This document shows, piece by piece, positions 1 to 10,899 of a stretch of 64,000 nucleotides of DNA. The DNA is from Escallonia rubra (lineage: Eukaryota > Streptophyta > Magnoliopsida > Escalloniales > Escalloniaceae). Location of the stretch: the NCBI GenBank assembly GCA_033065855.1, contig JAVXUO010001860.1:1-64000 (forward strand), read 5' to 3'. Position numbers and translations under genes: made by a program. Under the pieces are notes generated by a model that saw nothing but the letters and a program-made list of their open reading frames with translations, did not search any database and was not told where the DNA came from. Position 1 is the first letter of the stretch. Each line of letters starts with the position of its first letter.

Positions 1-365
1 TAAATTAAATCAATAGAACCCCCTAATTGAACCGTAAATTGAAGTAATTGAACCCTAATTAAACCCTAAATTGAATGCCCTAATCGAATCGAACCCTAAA
101 TTAAACTAATTGAACCCCTAATTGAACCATAAATTGAATGCCCTAATCCAACTAAAACCTAAATTGAACTAATTGAACCCTAAATTGAATGCCCCAAATC
201 AACCGAACCCTAAATTGAATCAATAGAACCCCCTAATTAAACCCTAAATTGATGTAATTGAACCCTACTTAAACCCTAAATTGAATGCCCTAGTCGAACC
301 GAACCCTAAATTAAACTAATTGAACCCTAAATTGAATGCCCTATACAATCGAACCCTAAATTGAA
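1..365. repeat. Degenerate telomere-like repeat block
   Basis: Irregular head-to-tail repeats built from ACCCTAAATTGAA and TGCCCTAATCGAA variants. CCCTAAA is the plant telomere motif, but the spacing is irregular and interleaved with AATTGAA, so this is an internal AT-rich array and not a telomere. A similar block in the same relative orientation lies inside CACTA-B (10900-11790), which suggests it is CACTA internal sequence. Confidence 0.6.
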
Positions 366-830
366 ATAATTCAAGCGTATCGGATATGTGTATTTTGAAC
401 AATTTTTTTTCCATTTGAACATTGATTATTTGTTTGATAATTTTAGGTTGTTAATTGTGCATTTGAGAATTGTGATTATTGATCGATGATTATTTTAGGT
501 TGTTAATAGATGATTTTAGGTTATTAGCTGTGCATTTGAAGTAATTGTGATTATTAATTGATGATTTTAGGTTGTTAATTGATGATTTTAGATTGTTAAT
601 TGTACATTGAGCATTTGAAATATTGAGATTATTGACGGAGGATGGGACCCAATTGGATTGAATGTGTAATTTTTGTTAATTTTTATTGCATTGAGCATAT
701 GAGAATTGCGAATTGAGATTGTTGACGGAGGATGGGACCCAATTGGATTGAGATACCTGTTAGTTAGCGACAGACACGGACACCACGTCTAATCGACGGT
801 GTCCGACATTTAAAAAACAAATTAACGTAT
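366..830. repeat. CACTA-A internal non-coding repeats
   Basis: Short repeats based on TTTTAGGTTGTTAATTG (430-600), then two copies of a GACGGAGGATGGGACCC block near 635 and 724. The second copy leads into GACACGGACACC/TGTCCGAC motifs. The same blocks occur in reverse complement in CACTA-B at 11830-13050. No gene is seen. Confidence 0.5.
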
Positions 831-1007
831 GTTGTGGGAGAAGAAGTCGTAGATGATGACGCGGAAGACGTGGAAAGTGTTGGAGATGATGTGACCGAGT
901 CTACTGATGAAGATGATGAATTAGAAGATGAAGAGGATGACGAGTCCCACGAAGAAGAGAGCGACGAGGAAAGTGATGAAGATGATTCGCAAACTGAAAA
1001 TGATTGA
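831..1007 (+). pseudogene. Acidic C-terminal tail of CACTA DUF4216-type protein (fragment)
   Basis: An open frame of 58 codons, very rich in Asp and Glu (runs such as DDDAEDVE and EDEEDDESHEEE), ending in TGA at 1005-1007. It aligns by eye with the acidic segment at 6811-6951 in CACTA-B, where it follows a recognisable DUF4216 region. Here everything upstream of the tail is missing, so this is a fragment left by an internal deletion. No start codon belongs to this frame. Confidence 0.55.
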
Positions 1008-1087
1008 CTTGTAATGTTATAACATCACGGGAAAAATGTAGTAATATTTTAGAACTTGGTGTTTATTGATGTGTTTTTGCACATCCG

Positions 1088-1090
<3 letters not shown>

Positions 1091-1129
<39 letters not shown>
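1091..1129. repeat. (TA)n microsatellite
   Basis: Uninterrupted AT dinucleotide tract between the acidic tail and the tnpA-like gene of CACTA-A. The matching place in CACTA-B (about 6455-6500) has only short TATATATA runs. Confidence 0.95.
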
Positions 1130-1132
<3 letters not shown>

Positions 1133-1194
1133 CCGATGATGATTTATGCCAAATTATTGTTTTTAACGTGTTAATGTCTTTGTAATTTATCTAT

Positions 1195-2843
1195 ATGAAG
1201 TTAGATATGGATAGGATACGGGCTATTCGTGGCTGGGCTGGACGCCGAGCTGTTTCATCCCTGGGGGGTCCCACCTCGTCGTGGCCTACTGATGATGACC
1301 ATAGAGTGATCGTGGACAGTAGATGGGGCCCCAGCCCTAGCTCCAGCTCCAGCCCGAGCCTCAGCCCGAGCCGTCGCCCCAGCCCGACGCAGATTCATCC
1401 CACACGCGCGTGCATTCTCCATCTTCCGTGGGTTCTACCTCAGGTATAGTTGATAACGGTGTTTAGTACATTTTCGCTAGCCTTATATTTAAAGTATATT
1501 TGAACTGTATTAATGTCTGTGTTTTGTAGGATCTCGACAAGGCCGTGGTCCGACACGCGGGGTACGCATCGACCCCCAGCGTAAACAGAGAGTTACGCTC
1601 ACGCAGGAGGGCCTGTAAGTACTAAAAATATCACCTCATGCCTTATGTTTAAAATTTTGGGGTGTTAATTTATATTTGAATTGTATTAATTTATTTATTT
1701 ACTTCTTTGGCAGGATTCTGGAGAATCTGGCGAGGACGAAGATCGGCGTTCTTGTGAAGGGCTGATTCTTCGAGCCACGCCTGTACTGGAAGGACTGGGA
1801 TGCCGCTGCGAGGGAGGCCCTATGGGAGGAGTGGCTGGTACGGTGAAGTATTTTTTTCAGTGTTAGTAAATGTTTAATTACAGTTTGTTTTCTGGTCATA
1901 ATTTGTGTTATTGAATGCCTTACAGGAGGGGTTTACGTTTGACACGCCTCAGTAGCAGGCACTGGGGCAGCAGGCCTTCTTTGCCTACATCGACAAGAAT
2001 TACCGCCGATGGCTCCACGACGCACGGGACCGGGCAAAGAAGCTGCTGCCCGAGGGTGCCCTGATGACGGAGATGACGAGATATCCCCCACATTGGATAT
2101 CTCATCGTGTATGGGGGGAGATGATAGATCGGTGGGTTTCGGATCCAGGCTGGGACGCCAAGAGTAAGAGCGGGGCTGAGAACAGACAGAACAGAGATCC
2201 GATGCACACGGGGGGGTTGGTGCCACAGGACATCGTCCGACAAATGAACGCTGTCGAGCACCCAGATCTGGAGGAGGATGAGGTCATAGCTCTGACCTAT
2301 AGTCAGACGCACGTGCGGAAGAAGGACAAGGACGAGACGCACCGGGCGGGCGACTATATTTCAGATATTGCCAGGTGGATCGATGTGAGTCAATTTATTT
2401 AAGTTGTTAATGTTTTGTCTTTCTATCCTCAATGTCCGTTTTGTTAATTAATGCCCTAACATATCGTTAAACCACTATTTTTGCAAGCCTCGTATGAACA
2501 ACTAAGGGGATCTGAGCAGCAGTCCGAACAGCCATCAGCGTCCACTAGTACGGCTGCGAGTACTAGGGGGTTGAAGCGATGGCTGGATACGCCGGAGGTC
2601 GTGAATCGGCCGAAAGGCCGCATACGCGGCCTGCATAGCACAACTGCTCGTGCCATGATAGGAGCGTCCTCACCCCTTGCTGCCCCTCCACAGACACCAG
2701 CTCCTCAGCGTCAGTTGGATGACGAGGAGATCCAGCGCATTGCTACAGTGGTGGTGAGGATGATCAGGGAGCAGGGCACTGCTGGACATGCCGAGCCGGC
2801 CCCGGATCAGCAGGATCCAGATCCGGGACTCAGCGACCCCTGA
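1195..2843 (+). pseudogene. CACTA tnpA-like gene (plant transposase, Ptta/En/Spm type), degraded
   Basis: Several exon-like open segments separated by short AT-rich introns encode a protein of the plant Ptta/En/Spm transposase family, a DNA-binding accessory protein of CACTA elements. Seen: an N-terminal segment starting MKLDMDRIRAIRGWAGRR (1195-1443) followed by a donor; a DLDKAVVRHAGYASTPSV segment (1530-1614) with donor GTAAGT; a segment at 1714-1845 with an in-frame TGA just before the FFEPRLYWKDWD region; the core at 2064-2402 with PHWISHRVWGEMIDRW, WDAKSKSGAENR and HTGG; and a C-terminal segment (2481-2843) with LKRWLDTPEVVNRPKGR and DDEEIQRIATVVVRMI, stop TGA at 2841. The in-frame stop makes it a pseudogene unless that segment is skipped. 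The homologous gene in CACTA-B is at 4740-6443 on the minus strand. Confidence 0.7.
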
Positions 2844-3089
2844 TGAGCCCCTTCCCATGCTCGTTCCAAGCTTCCCCCCCCCCCGGCCCCCGCGCTCGAC
2901 TTGTACTCTTCTCCCCTCCCCTAACCGGCTGTAGTCGGTTCCCGGCTTGTACATATGAGTCTTTTTTATGTTGAAATATTTTTTATAATTGATTATATAT
3001 ATTTCTTTCTGTATTAATTATTGTGCGTTGTTGTTGAGAAATGAAAATTGTATTACAGGTCTGGGTAATTGAAAAATAAAAAAAAAAAT
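2844..3089. other. CACTA-A 3' untranslated/spacer
   Basis: AT-rich spacer after the tnpA-like stop, with a poly-C run near 2874-2884. No gene is seen. Confidence 0.4.
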
Positions 3090-3484
3090 TGACTTTTGGC
3101 GACGGATTAATTCCGTTGCTAAAAGTATTCCTACAATCAGTTAATTAGTGACGGACTATTCTGTCGCTAAATTCGCTTTTTAGCGACGGAATATTCCGTT
3201 GCTAAAACATTATTCTGTCGCTAATTTGACAAAATAGAAAATAAATTAAAATACTAAAAATATGATTAGCGACAAAATATCCGTCGCTAATTAAAAATAA
3301 ATCCGTCGCAAAAAATTACATATTTAGCGAAGGATTTAAAAATTCCGTCGCTAAACTATTAGTGACGGACTTTTATACGAGGGACTTTTAGCAACGGTTA
3401 ATCCGTCGCTAATTGTTTTAGTGACGGAATATATGTTTTTAGCGACGGAGTTCCCCGTCGCTAAAAGCCTTTTTTCTTGTAGTG
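3090..3484. repeat. CACTA-A subterminal repeats and right TIR
   Basis: About a dozen copies of TTAGCGACGGA and its complement TCCGTCGCTAA occur in both orientations, as expected for transposase-binding subterminal repeats of CACTA elements. The array ends in TTTCTTGTAGTG at 3473-3484. The same motif set flanks CACTA-B, so the two elements belong to one family. Confidence 0.85.
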
Positions 3485-4058
3485 CAATGGTACTAGCAAG
3501 ATGGGTCTAATATTAGGTATTGCATGCACCTGGAAGTGATAGCCCGAAACTCAAAAAAATTGCTACTGAGAGGACAAAGGAGTGAAGAAAATGACGAGGA
3601 ATGATTGGAGACTAAGTGTGATAAGTTAAAAAAAAGGTAGAAGAATAAGAGAAATAGAAAGGTAAATGAGTGCTCAGACAAATTATACCTTCAGTTGACA
3701 AAGACAAACATTTTAATTAGGTCTAATATGGTGGTGGGAGCATTGGGTGGCTCATGGTAATGGTACAAGAAAGATGGGGTGATATATGTGGTAACGGCAA
3801 TATTGATGGTGGTGATGGTAAATCGTTACAATGGTGCACATGGCAGTGGTTATTATGGTTGTGGAGGTGGCAAGCGATCCGATAATGGAATACGATATTT
3901 AATAGTCATGACAAGTGGCGATCGGAGACAGTTTGCTAGTAGTGGTGATGGTTGTGTTGTTGGTAGTGGTAACAATAATGTGGTGTAGTGGTAGTGACGA
4001 CCAAGGTGGTGACAGTAAGGTTGTAGAGGTAATAGTGCACCAGTGGTGGACAAACAAT
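3485..4058. repeat. 1.8-kb repeat unit U0, left half (MITE-free)
   Basis: Part of the local repeat also seen at 16428, 18221, 20039 and 56226 (shared AGCAAGATGGGTCTAATATGG, then a GTGGTAGTG/GGTGGTGATAG-rich stretch). At 3613-3615 this copy reads GACTAAGTGTG, which is the uninterrupted form of the site where the other copies hold a Tourist-like MITE. The right edge ACAAACAAT joins CACTA-B and continues at 15190. Open frames here (for example 3779-3988) are not conserved and are not called. Confidence 0.7.
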
Positions 4059-4475
4059 CACTACAAGAAATAAGGTCTTTTGGCGACAGGGAAATCCGTC
4101 GCTAAAGGCCTATATTCCGTTGCTAAAACTTTTAGCGACAGACTTACCGTCGCTAAAAGTCCTTCGTATAAAAGTCCGTTACTAAAATTTTTGAGACGGA
4201 ATTTCAAAATTCGTCGTCTAATATTGAACTTTCAACGACGGAACTTCCGTCGCTAATTGTATTTTATGTATTTTAATTTATTTTCTTTTTTTCAAAAATA
4301 ATTTAATCGGTAAATATTTAGCGACGGAATAAACTTTTTAGAGACAAAATATCCGTCGCTAAATGTCCTTTTAAACGACGGAATATTCTGTCGTTAAAAG
4401 TTCAGAATTAGGTATACTCTTTAGCAACGGAATAAATCTATCACTAAAAGTCAATTTTTTTTAAAATATATATAT
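4059..4475. repeat. CACTA-B left TIR and subterminal repeats
   Basis: CACTACAAGAAA terminus followed by repeated AGCGACGGA/TCCGTCGCTAAA motifs in both orientations, ending near 4475. This is the 3' end of the element relative to its genes. Confidence 0.85.
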
Positions 4476-4739
4476 TTATTTTTTTAATGCCCAAACCTGT
4501 AATAAAAAAATCAAGCCTTAACAACAAGGCACAATCCCCAAATGCACATTAGGGTTAAATAATTACTGATCGATCAGCAATTATTTAACCCTACAACAGA
4601 CACAAAACAACTATATATAACTTAAAAAAATGTTTACTATAGCGAAAAATAAAATGTACAAGCCGGGAATTGGATACAATCGGTTAGAGGAGAGGAGAAG
4701 AGTACAAGCCGGGAGGGGAGTACAAGCTGGGAGGGCACG
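4476..4739. other. CACTA-B 3' spacer
   Basis: AT-rich spacer downstream of the tnpA-like gene (minus strand). It contains a short palindrome-like pair around TTAAATAATTACTGATCGATCAGCAATTATTTAA (4555-4590), split here as arms TTAAATAATT and AATTATTTAA. The 60-66 aa frames on both strands are not called. Confidence 0.4.
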
Positions 4740-6443
4740 AGAGGGGGCTCATCAGGGGTTGCCGAGTCCTGGATCTGGATCCTGCTGCTCCGGAGCCGGC
4801 TCGGCATGTCCAGCAGCAATGCCCTGCTGATCCTACTCTCTGATCATCCTCAACACCACCGTAGCAATGCGCTGGATCTCCTCCTCGTCCAACGGACGCT
4901 GTGCAACCGGTGTCTGTGGAGGGGCAGCAGGGGGTGGGGACGCTCCTATCACTGCACGTGCAGTCGTGCTAGGTAGGCTGCGTATGCGGCCTTTCGGCCG
5001 ATTGACGAACTCCGGTTTATCCAGCCATCGCTTCAACGCCCCAGTACTCGCACCCGTACTAGTAGACGCTAATAGCTGTCCGGATTACTGCTCAGACCCC
5101 CTAAGTTGTTCATGGGAGGCCTGCAAAAATAGTGATTTAAAGATAATATGTTAGGGCATTAACGCAACAAACATTGAATAGAAAGATAAAAAACTAACGA
5201 GTTAAACCAATTAACTCGAACTTACATCGATCTGCTGGGCAATATTTGAAACATAGTTGCCCGCCTGGTACGCCTTGTCCTTGTCCTTCTTCCGCACGTG
5301 CATCTGATTATACGTCAGAGCTACGATCTCATCCTCCTCCAGGTCCGGGTGCTCGACCCCATTCATGTGTCAGATGACGTCTTGTTCCACCGACCCCCCC
5401 GTGTGCGGCGGATCTTTGTTCAGTCTGTTCTCGGCCCCGCTCGTACTCTTGGCGTCCCAGCCTGGATCCGCAACCCACTGATCAATCATCTGCCCCCATA
5501 CAGTCAGAGATATCCAATGCGGGGGATATTGCTTCAACTCCGTCATCTGGGCACCCTCGGGTAGCATCTTCTTCGCCCAGTCCTGCGCGTCGTGCTGCCA
5601 TCGGCGGTAATTCTTGCCGATGTATGCAAAAAAGGCATGCCGCCCTAGCGTCTGCTAATCAGGCGAGTCAAACGTGAACCCCTCCTACAAGGCATCCAAT
5701 TATAAGAATTAGTTTAAATAATAAATTCTAATTATGCAAATACTATCGCATAAAATATCGCGTTAACCGTACCAGCCACTCCTCCCATAGGGACTCCCTC
5801 ATCTCGGCATCACAGTTCTTCCAGTACAGCCATGGCTTGAAGAATAGGCCCTTCACAAGAATGCCGATCTTTGTCCTCGCCTCATTCTCCAGGATCCTGC
5901 CAAAGAAGTAAATAAATACATTAATACAGTTCAAATATAAATTAAGACACCCAAAAATTTAAATATAAGGCATGATGTGATTTTTTTACTTACTGGCCCT
6001 CCTGGGTGAGCGTAACTCCCTGTTAACGTTGGGGGTCGATGCATACCCCACGTGTCGGCCCACGACCTCGTCGAGATCCTACAAACAACCGACATTAATA
6101 CAGTTCAAATATAATTTAAATATAAGGCTAGCAAAAATTGACTAAACACCGTTATCAACTATACCTAAGGTAGAACCCATAGAAGAAAGAGAATCAACGT
6201 GCGTGTGGGAGGAATCGACGTCAGGCTAGGGAGACGGCTGAGGCTGGGGCTGGGGCTGGAGCTGAAGCCCCGTTTTCTATACGCGAGCACTTTGTGCCTC
6301 GTCATCAGTAAGCAATGACGAGGTGAGACCCACCGGGGAGGAGGTAGCTCGGCGTCTACCCCGGCCACGTATAGCCCGTATTCTATCCATAATTGACTTC
6401 GTATAGATAAATTGCAAAGAATTAACACATTAAAATTTGGCAA
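4740..6443 (-). pseudogene. CACTA-B tnpA-like gene (Ptta/En/Spm type), degraded
   Basis: Minus-strand counterpart of the gene at 1195-2843. Segments in transcription order: a frameshifted N-terminal exon (6443-6165); a DLDEVVGRHVGYASTP-like exon near 6080-6010; ILENEARTKIGILVKGLFF continuing to LYWKNCDAEMRESLWEEW (about 5895-5770); the core MLPEGAQMTELKQYPPHW with WDAKSTSGAENR and HTGGS (5567-5370), cut by a stop; and KRWLDKPEFVNRPKGR with EEEIQRIATVVLRMIRE (5036-4833), then a stop. The family is a plant CACTA accessory DNA-binding protein. Stops and frameshifts in at least two exons indicate a pseudogene. It lies next to the left subterminal repeats, as its homologue lies next to the CACTA-A right end. 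Confidence 0.68.
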
Positions 6444-6552
6444 AAAAAATCATCAGCTTTATATATATGAACCGAGTATATAAACACAATATATGAACCA
6501 AGTACTAAAATGTTAATACGTATTTTTTGAGGTGTTATAATAGTACAAGTCA
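6444..6552 (-). other. CACTA-B spacer between tnp genes
   Basis: Read on the minus strand, it aligns by eye with 1005-1190 of CACTA-A: the shared TGATTGACTTGTA start is followed by AT-rich sequence and the upstream region of the tnpA-like gene. This alignment fixes the left edge of the inversion at 6553. Confidence 0.5.
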
Positions 6553-6951
6553 ATCATAGATGTCAATGTCAAGTCGAGACTTGCATCAGACGAGCTGTTT
6601 GTGTTTGCTAGTCAAGCTGCATAAGTCTTTTACGTTGAAGACGTCACAAAACTCAAATCTCATTGGTATACATTTATCAAGTCCAAGAAATTACCCGTGA
6701 CATATGACAGTGAGCTAGACACCTTTCAAGCCGACCAACCACCTGTCTTGTTACCTGTTGAGGTGAACAACGAGGAGGACGATCTTCATCTTCCAACAAC
6801 ACTTCATGTAGGAGAAGAAGTCGTAGATGATGATGCATAAGACATGGAAAATGTTGAAGTTGATGTGACTGAGTCTACTGATGAAGTGGATGAATTAGAA
6901 GATGAAGAGGTCAACGAGTCCCACGAAGAAGAGGATGACGAGTCTAGTGAT
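6553..6951 (+). pseudogene. Inverted 399-bp segment with DUF4216 C-part and acidic tail
   Basis: This block codes on the plus strand, while the surrounding transposase genes code on the minus strand. Plus-strand reading from 6557 gives IDVNVKSRLASDELFVFASQ, a stop, then VFYVEDV, SHWYTFIKSKKLPVTYDSE and the acidic tail ending ESSD. This is the part of the DUF4216 protein that should follow the minus-strand segment ending RGIRVSSQG at 6952. The block starts ATCA and ends TGAT, a 4-bp inverted repeat at the breakpoints. Flipping it restores the DUF4216 frame on one side and the GAT-TGA end seen in CACTA-A on the other. Confidence 0.75.
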
Positions 6952-9900
6952 CCCTTGAGAGCTAACACGAATTCCTCTACTGCATGTGACATCGAACCAT
7001 GTACACTTGAACACTACCAGGCAATTTGTGGAACCCAAATATGTTAGCTCAACAATCTCATCTAGCTCTCCATAAAAGTTCATGCAATTCTCGTCATAAC
7101 AGTCGCCGTTGACCAAGACTCCACTGTTTTGGGTTTGTTTTGTTTGGTCATCATCTTTTACGTTAAACCTAAACCCGTTAATGATATAGCCTTCATGACA
7201 GGATGCTTGTTTATTAGGGCCTTGAGCTAGTAATTTTAAGCAGGAGGCTACTGGTCTATCCAGTGACTGAACCTATTGTAGATGACGGTAAAAATTAAGG
7301 ATAAATCAGTATACTAATTGGCCACATAAATGTATATAACACATAATATAATTTCGTTAAAGACTTACACGCCTTTTGAACCACTGTACAAATTGTGATT
7401 TTCGATGAGATTCAAGTCCAGCGGGATCAGTGATTAAAGAATTCGCATCGAACTCACTCCAAAACAATATAGTTGACTCGCTGATCACACTTTTTCAATT
7501 ATGTACAACATTTTTTTTATTAAGACATTAACTTAACGAATGCTGAAACTTCATCGCAATTTAGAAGGGCATATATTGTTGCAGCACTGTACTCTTCATC
7601 CGTTAGCCATTGATTATAGGTTCGGCCAAACGGATTACCTGATTGCTTGAATATTGAGAATTGCCCTGCCAAATTTGTGCTTGATCTGGGCTCATTTAGG
7701 CCTAGTTGATTTAACCTTGTATCAACATCAGGCCCGAAATATTGGCTACAAAAGTTTACAAGCTCTTTCATTACTTAAGCCTCCGTAATTGAGCCCTCAA
7801 CCCGAGCTTTATTTTGGACTTTATTTTGGACTTTTTTCTTCAAATGGAACATGAACCTAGAAGTTTAGTGAAATCGAGTCAGGTGGACATACCTATGATA
7901 ACAGGTTTTGCATTTAGTGTAAACGAACAACTATAACAATTTAAGGATTACCTCTCGAAGGGATACATCCATCGATATTGCACAGGTCCACCCGTCTTAG
8001 CTTCATATGCCAAGGGAACAGGCAGATGCTCCATTGAATCAAAGAACGAAGGTGGGAAGATTTTCTCCAGCTTGCAAATCGTCACCACAATGTTCTTCTC
8101 AAGCACCTCCATGTTACTCAGCCGAATCGTAGAAGAACATATATCTCGAAAGAAATGAGATAATTCAGTCAAAGTCTTGCATACAACCCGTGGCAATAGT
8201 CCCCGGAAGGCAATAGGAAGGAATCATTCCATGAATACGTGGCAGTCGTGACTCTTTATCCCTTGGAACTTGCATTCCGATATATTGCAACAACAAGATA
8301 TGTTGGACGCAAACCCATCCGGAAGCTTCAAATTCTGAACCCACTGACAGACCTTCTCCACTTGTTTCTTGTCTAGATAGTAAGGTGCTTTCGGAAGTAT
8401 CGTCCTCCTGCTGACTGTCCGAGGATGCAATTCACGGCTTACACCCAACTGTTATAGATCCCTTCTCTCTTTAAGGTGATCTTTCAATTTTCCCTTGACA
8501 TTCATCACTGTATTGAACACATTATCAAAAACATTCTTCTCAATGTGCATCACATTCATGTTGTTTCGGATAATGAGTGTCCTTTAGTAGGCTAACTCCC
8601 AGAAAATACAATGTTTCCTCTAGTTGTGCTCTTTCCCGTATCCTGGAATCTTTTGATCTGGCACACCCTTGCCGTATGATATGTCAGTATCAAGTGCCTC
8701 CAGGTGTGAGAGCACTTCTTCACCAGATGGGTTTTTCGGTGTGATAACCTTACGCTCGATTGCCCCTTCGAATTTATCCTTCTGCCTACGAAACTGATGG
8801 TCCGGTGGCAAAAGCTTTCGATGTCATCCGAACCACGAGAGCTTTTCGCCATGCTTTAACGTATGACCGGGGTTCACGCCCATAAAAGCAGGGCACGCTA
8901 ACTTCCCACGTGTGCTCCAGCCACACGTCATTCCCAATGCGAGGAAATCATGTATAGTCCACATCGAAGCAGCCCTCATCTGAAAGTTCTGTTTAAGGAA
9001 TGCATCATATGTTTCGACTTCATGATTCCATAACTGTTTTAACTCATCAATCAACGGCCTTAAATACACATCTATGTCCTTGCTGAGACTCTTCGGCCCC
9101 AAAATAAGCAATGATAAAAACATGTATGGCTTCTTCAGGCACATCCTGGTGGAAGGTTGTACGGGACAATAATAATAGGCCATATGGATTAAGGCGTGCT
9201 AGACTGATCGAAAGGGTTGAACCCATCGGTTGCCAGACCAAGTTTAACATTCTGAACTTCCTGAGCAAAGATTGGATGCCTGCAGTTAAACTCCTTCCAC
9301 ACCTCTCCATCAGCTGGGTGTGTCAGCACATTAGCATCGTTGCTACAAGTCTCACAGGGAGCCCTCATATGTTCATCCATATTGGAGGAGTAGTACATTC
9401 TCTGAAGTCTTGGTGTGACCGAAAAATATCGTAATATCTTCCATGGAATGTTTTTCTTCTTCCCTTTGTCCGGTTTGTACCTCGAATGATCACATGCTGG
9501 ACATCGTGACAAGTCCTTATTCTCTTTCCAGAATAATGTACAATCGTTATTACATGCATCTATCCGCTTATAGCTTAACCCAAGTTTTCTTATCATCTTC
9601 TTCGCGTCATAGTAGGACGGGAGTAACTTTTCACTTTCGGGAAAAAATTCTTTGATTAAAGTAACAAACTCGTTAAATCATTTCTCACTCAGCCCGTGGT
9701 CTGATTTTAACTGTAATAACCTACTTACCCCAGACAACCGTGTGTGTTTCGGAGCTTCATTCCACAACGGTTCTTACGCTTCTCTCAACAACTCATAAAA
9801 CTGATGATCCCCCTCGTTCGGCTGTTGGGAACTGTCGTCACCATGGTCGTCATGCCAGTCAACATTAGCATGCCCAGCACCCATAATCATATCTCGGTAA

Positions 9901-10196
9901 TCATACCGTGCCTCTTCTCTAACTTCAGCTTGACTAGCCGGGTTGGACGATAATACTATTGTTTCTCCGTGCTGCGTCCACCTAGTGTATCCACCCATAA
10001 AACCGTATCGATGAAGATGCCATTTTACTTCAATTCTTTTTCTCCAATGCAACAAATCACATTAACCGCACGGACACCTTATCTTATCAAAGTCAACATG
10101 TGCAGGATGCGCGTAAGAGAAGTCAAAAAATTCGTCAACGAGATCCTCAAAATCATCAGCATTCTTCCTTTTCATCCAACTTCGATCAACCGACAT
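6952..10196 (-). pseudogene. CACTA tnp2-type transposase (TNPD-like), degraded
   Basis: Minus-strand remains of the main CACTA transposase. In order: transposase-associated N-terminal domain starting MSVDRSWMKRK at 10196, with a stop soon after RCPCG; a segment with HLHRYGFMGGYTRWTQHGE (10055-9774); the Cys-rich segment LGLSYKRIDACNNDCTLFWK then CPACDHSRY (9596-9189); KPYMFLSLLILGPKSLSKDI and LACPAFMGVNPGH (9183-8824); PPDHQFRRQKDKFEGAIE (8811-8620); LKLPDGFASNIS and KSHDCHVFME (8448-8224); EKIFPPSFFDSMEHLPV and GPVQYRWMYPFER (8196-7948); a C-terminal piece (7771-7520); and the DUF4216 start NFYGELDEIVELTYL through FKCTWFDV (7116-6952). These are hallmark Tnp2 segments, but they sit in different frames with many stops, so it is not functional. 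Confidence 0.85.
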
Positions 10197-10353
10197 GACT
10201 ACTGAGATAATGTACTGTATACCACCTTTAATTATGACCAATCATTAGGCATGGTCGATGTAAATATGAATGCATGAATGTGACACCATGTCTATATATA
10301 TCTCCTCCGATCTCTAATAGGTAGTGGTCCTATCCCATTCAGAAAAACGCATA

Positions 10354-10764
10354 TTTATAAAACAGTGAAGAACTCATGCTGAATCCTATGTCTGCGGAAA
10401 ATTTGGCAGCACCTCCCCGTATTTCTCCAAGCACACGACATCGGTTAGGTGTTCTAACATTCATCTAATCTTGCCTTGCAAGGTTTGACGGATGTTAGAA
10501 CACCAGATCTGTATGTACCCAGAGAAACACATGAGAACGTGTACCATAGCATGAGTTAAAACACTGTTTTATAAACACGTAGCTTTTCCAAATTATCCAA
10601 ACTGGACATCCAAAGGCTCATTACAAGGCATTACTTTGTAATGAGTACCTTTGAATGGGAACTAAGGGTTTTTATGCATGCACGCGTTCAGAAATTGGTA
10701 ACATATGCAAGAATCTTTCTGAAATATAAAAATTACAGAAAGATCGTTGCATATGTTACCAATT
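10354..10764. repeat. Cluster of perfect hairpins upstream of tnp2
   Basis: Four inverted-repeat pairs: arms 10354-10367 and 10371-10380 pair with 10562-10575 and 10548-10557; inside them 10448-10460 (GGTGTTCTAACAT) pairs with 10492-10504; 10611-10626 pairs with 10636-10653; and 10693-10710 pairs perfectly over 18 bases with 10747-10764. All lie in the 5' leader/promoter side of tnp2. They could be transposase or regulator binding palindromes, or fold-back RNA structures. Confidence 0.75.
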
Positions 10765-10899
10765 CCACTTTAAATAGAATTCGTTGGTAACGAGTTGAAC
10801 CATCTTGTTGCCAATGGACTTCGCAAGACAACAACGAATATTCGTAATGCAGGATTTATAAAAAATGAGTAATTGAACCATCTCTGGGCACTATGGATT

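Larger units (their letters stand above)
1..3484 (+). mobile_element. CACTA (En/Spm) transposon A, right part, tnp2 deleted
   Basis: The right terminus at 3473-3484 reads TTTCTTGTAGTG, the complement of the CACTACAAGAAA terminus of CACTA elements. It is preceded by about 400 bases of GCGACGGA-type subterminal repeats. Inside, in plus orientation, are an acidic C-terminal tail of a DUF4216-type protein (831-1007) and a degraded tnpA-like gene (1195-2843). The tnp2 core found in the neighbouring CACTA-B is absent: sequence resembling the CACTA-B 5' region runs straight into the acidic tail near 830. I read it as a non-autonomous deletion derivative. The left terminus is outside the window, so its target-site duplication cannot be checked. 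Confidence 0.8.

Noticed and set aside
1-365. True telomere or subtelomere
   Set aside because: The CCCTAAA words are degenerate and irregularly spaced, and the block recurs inside CACTA-B.
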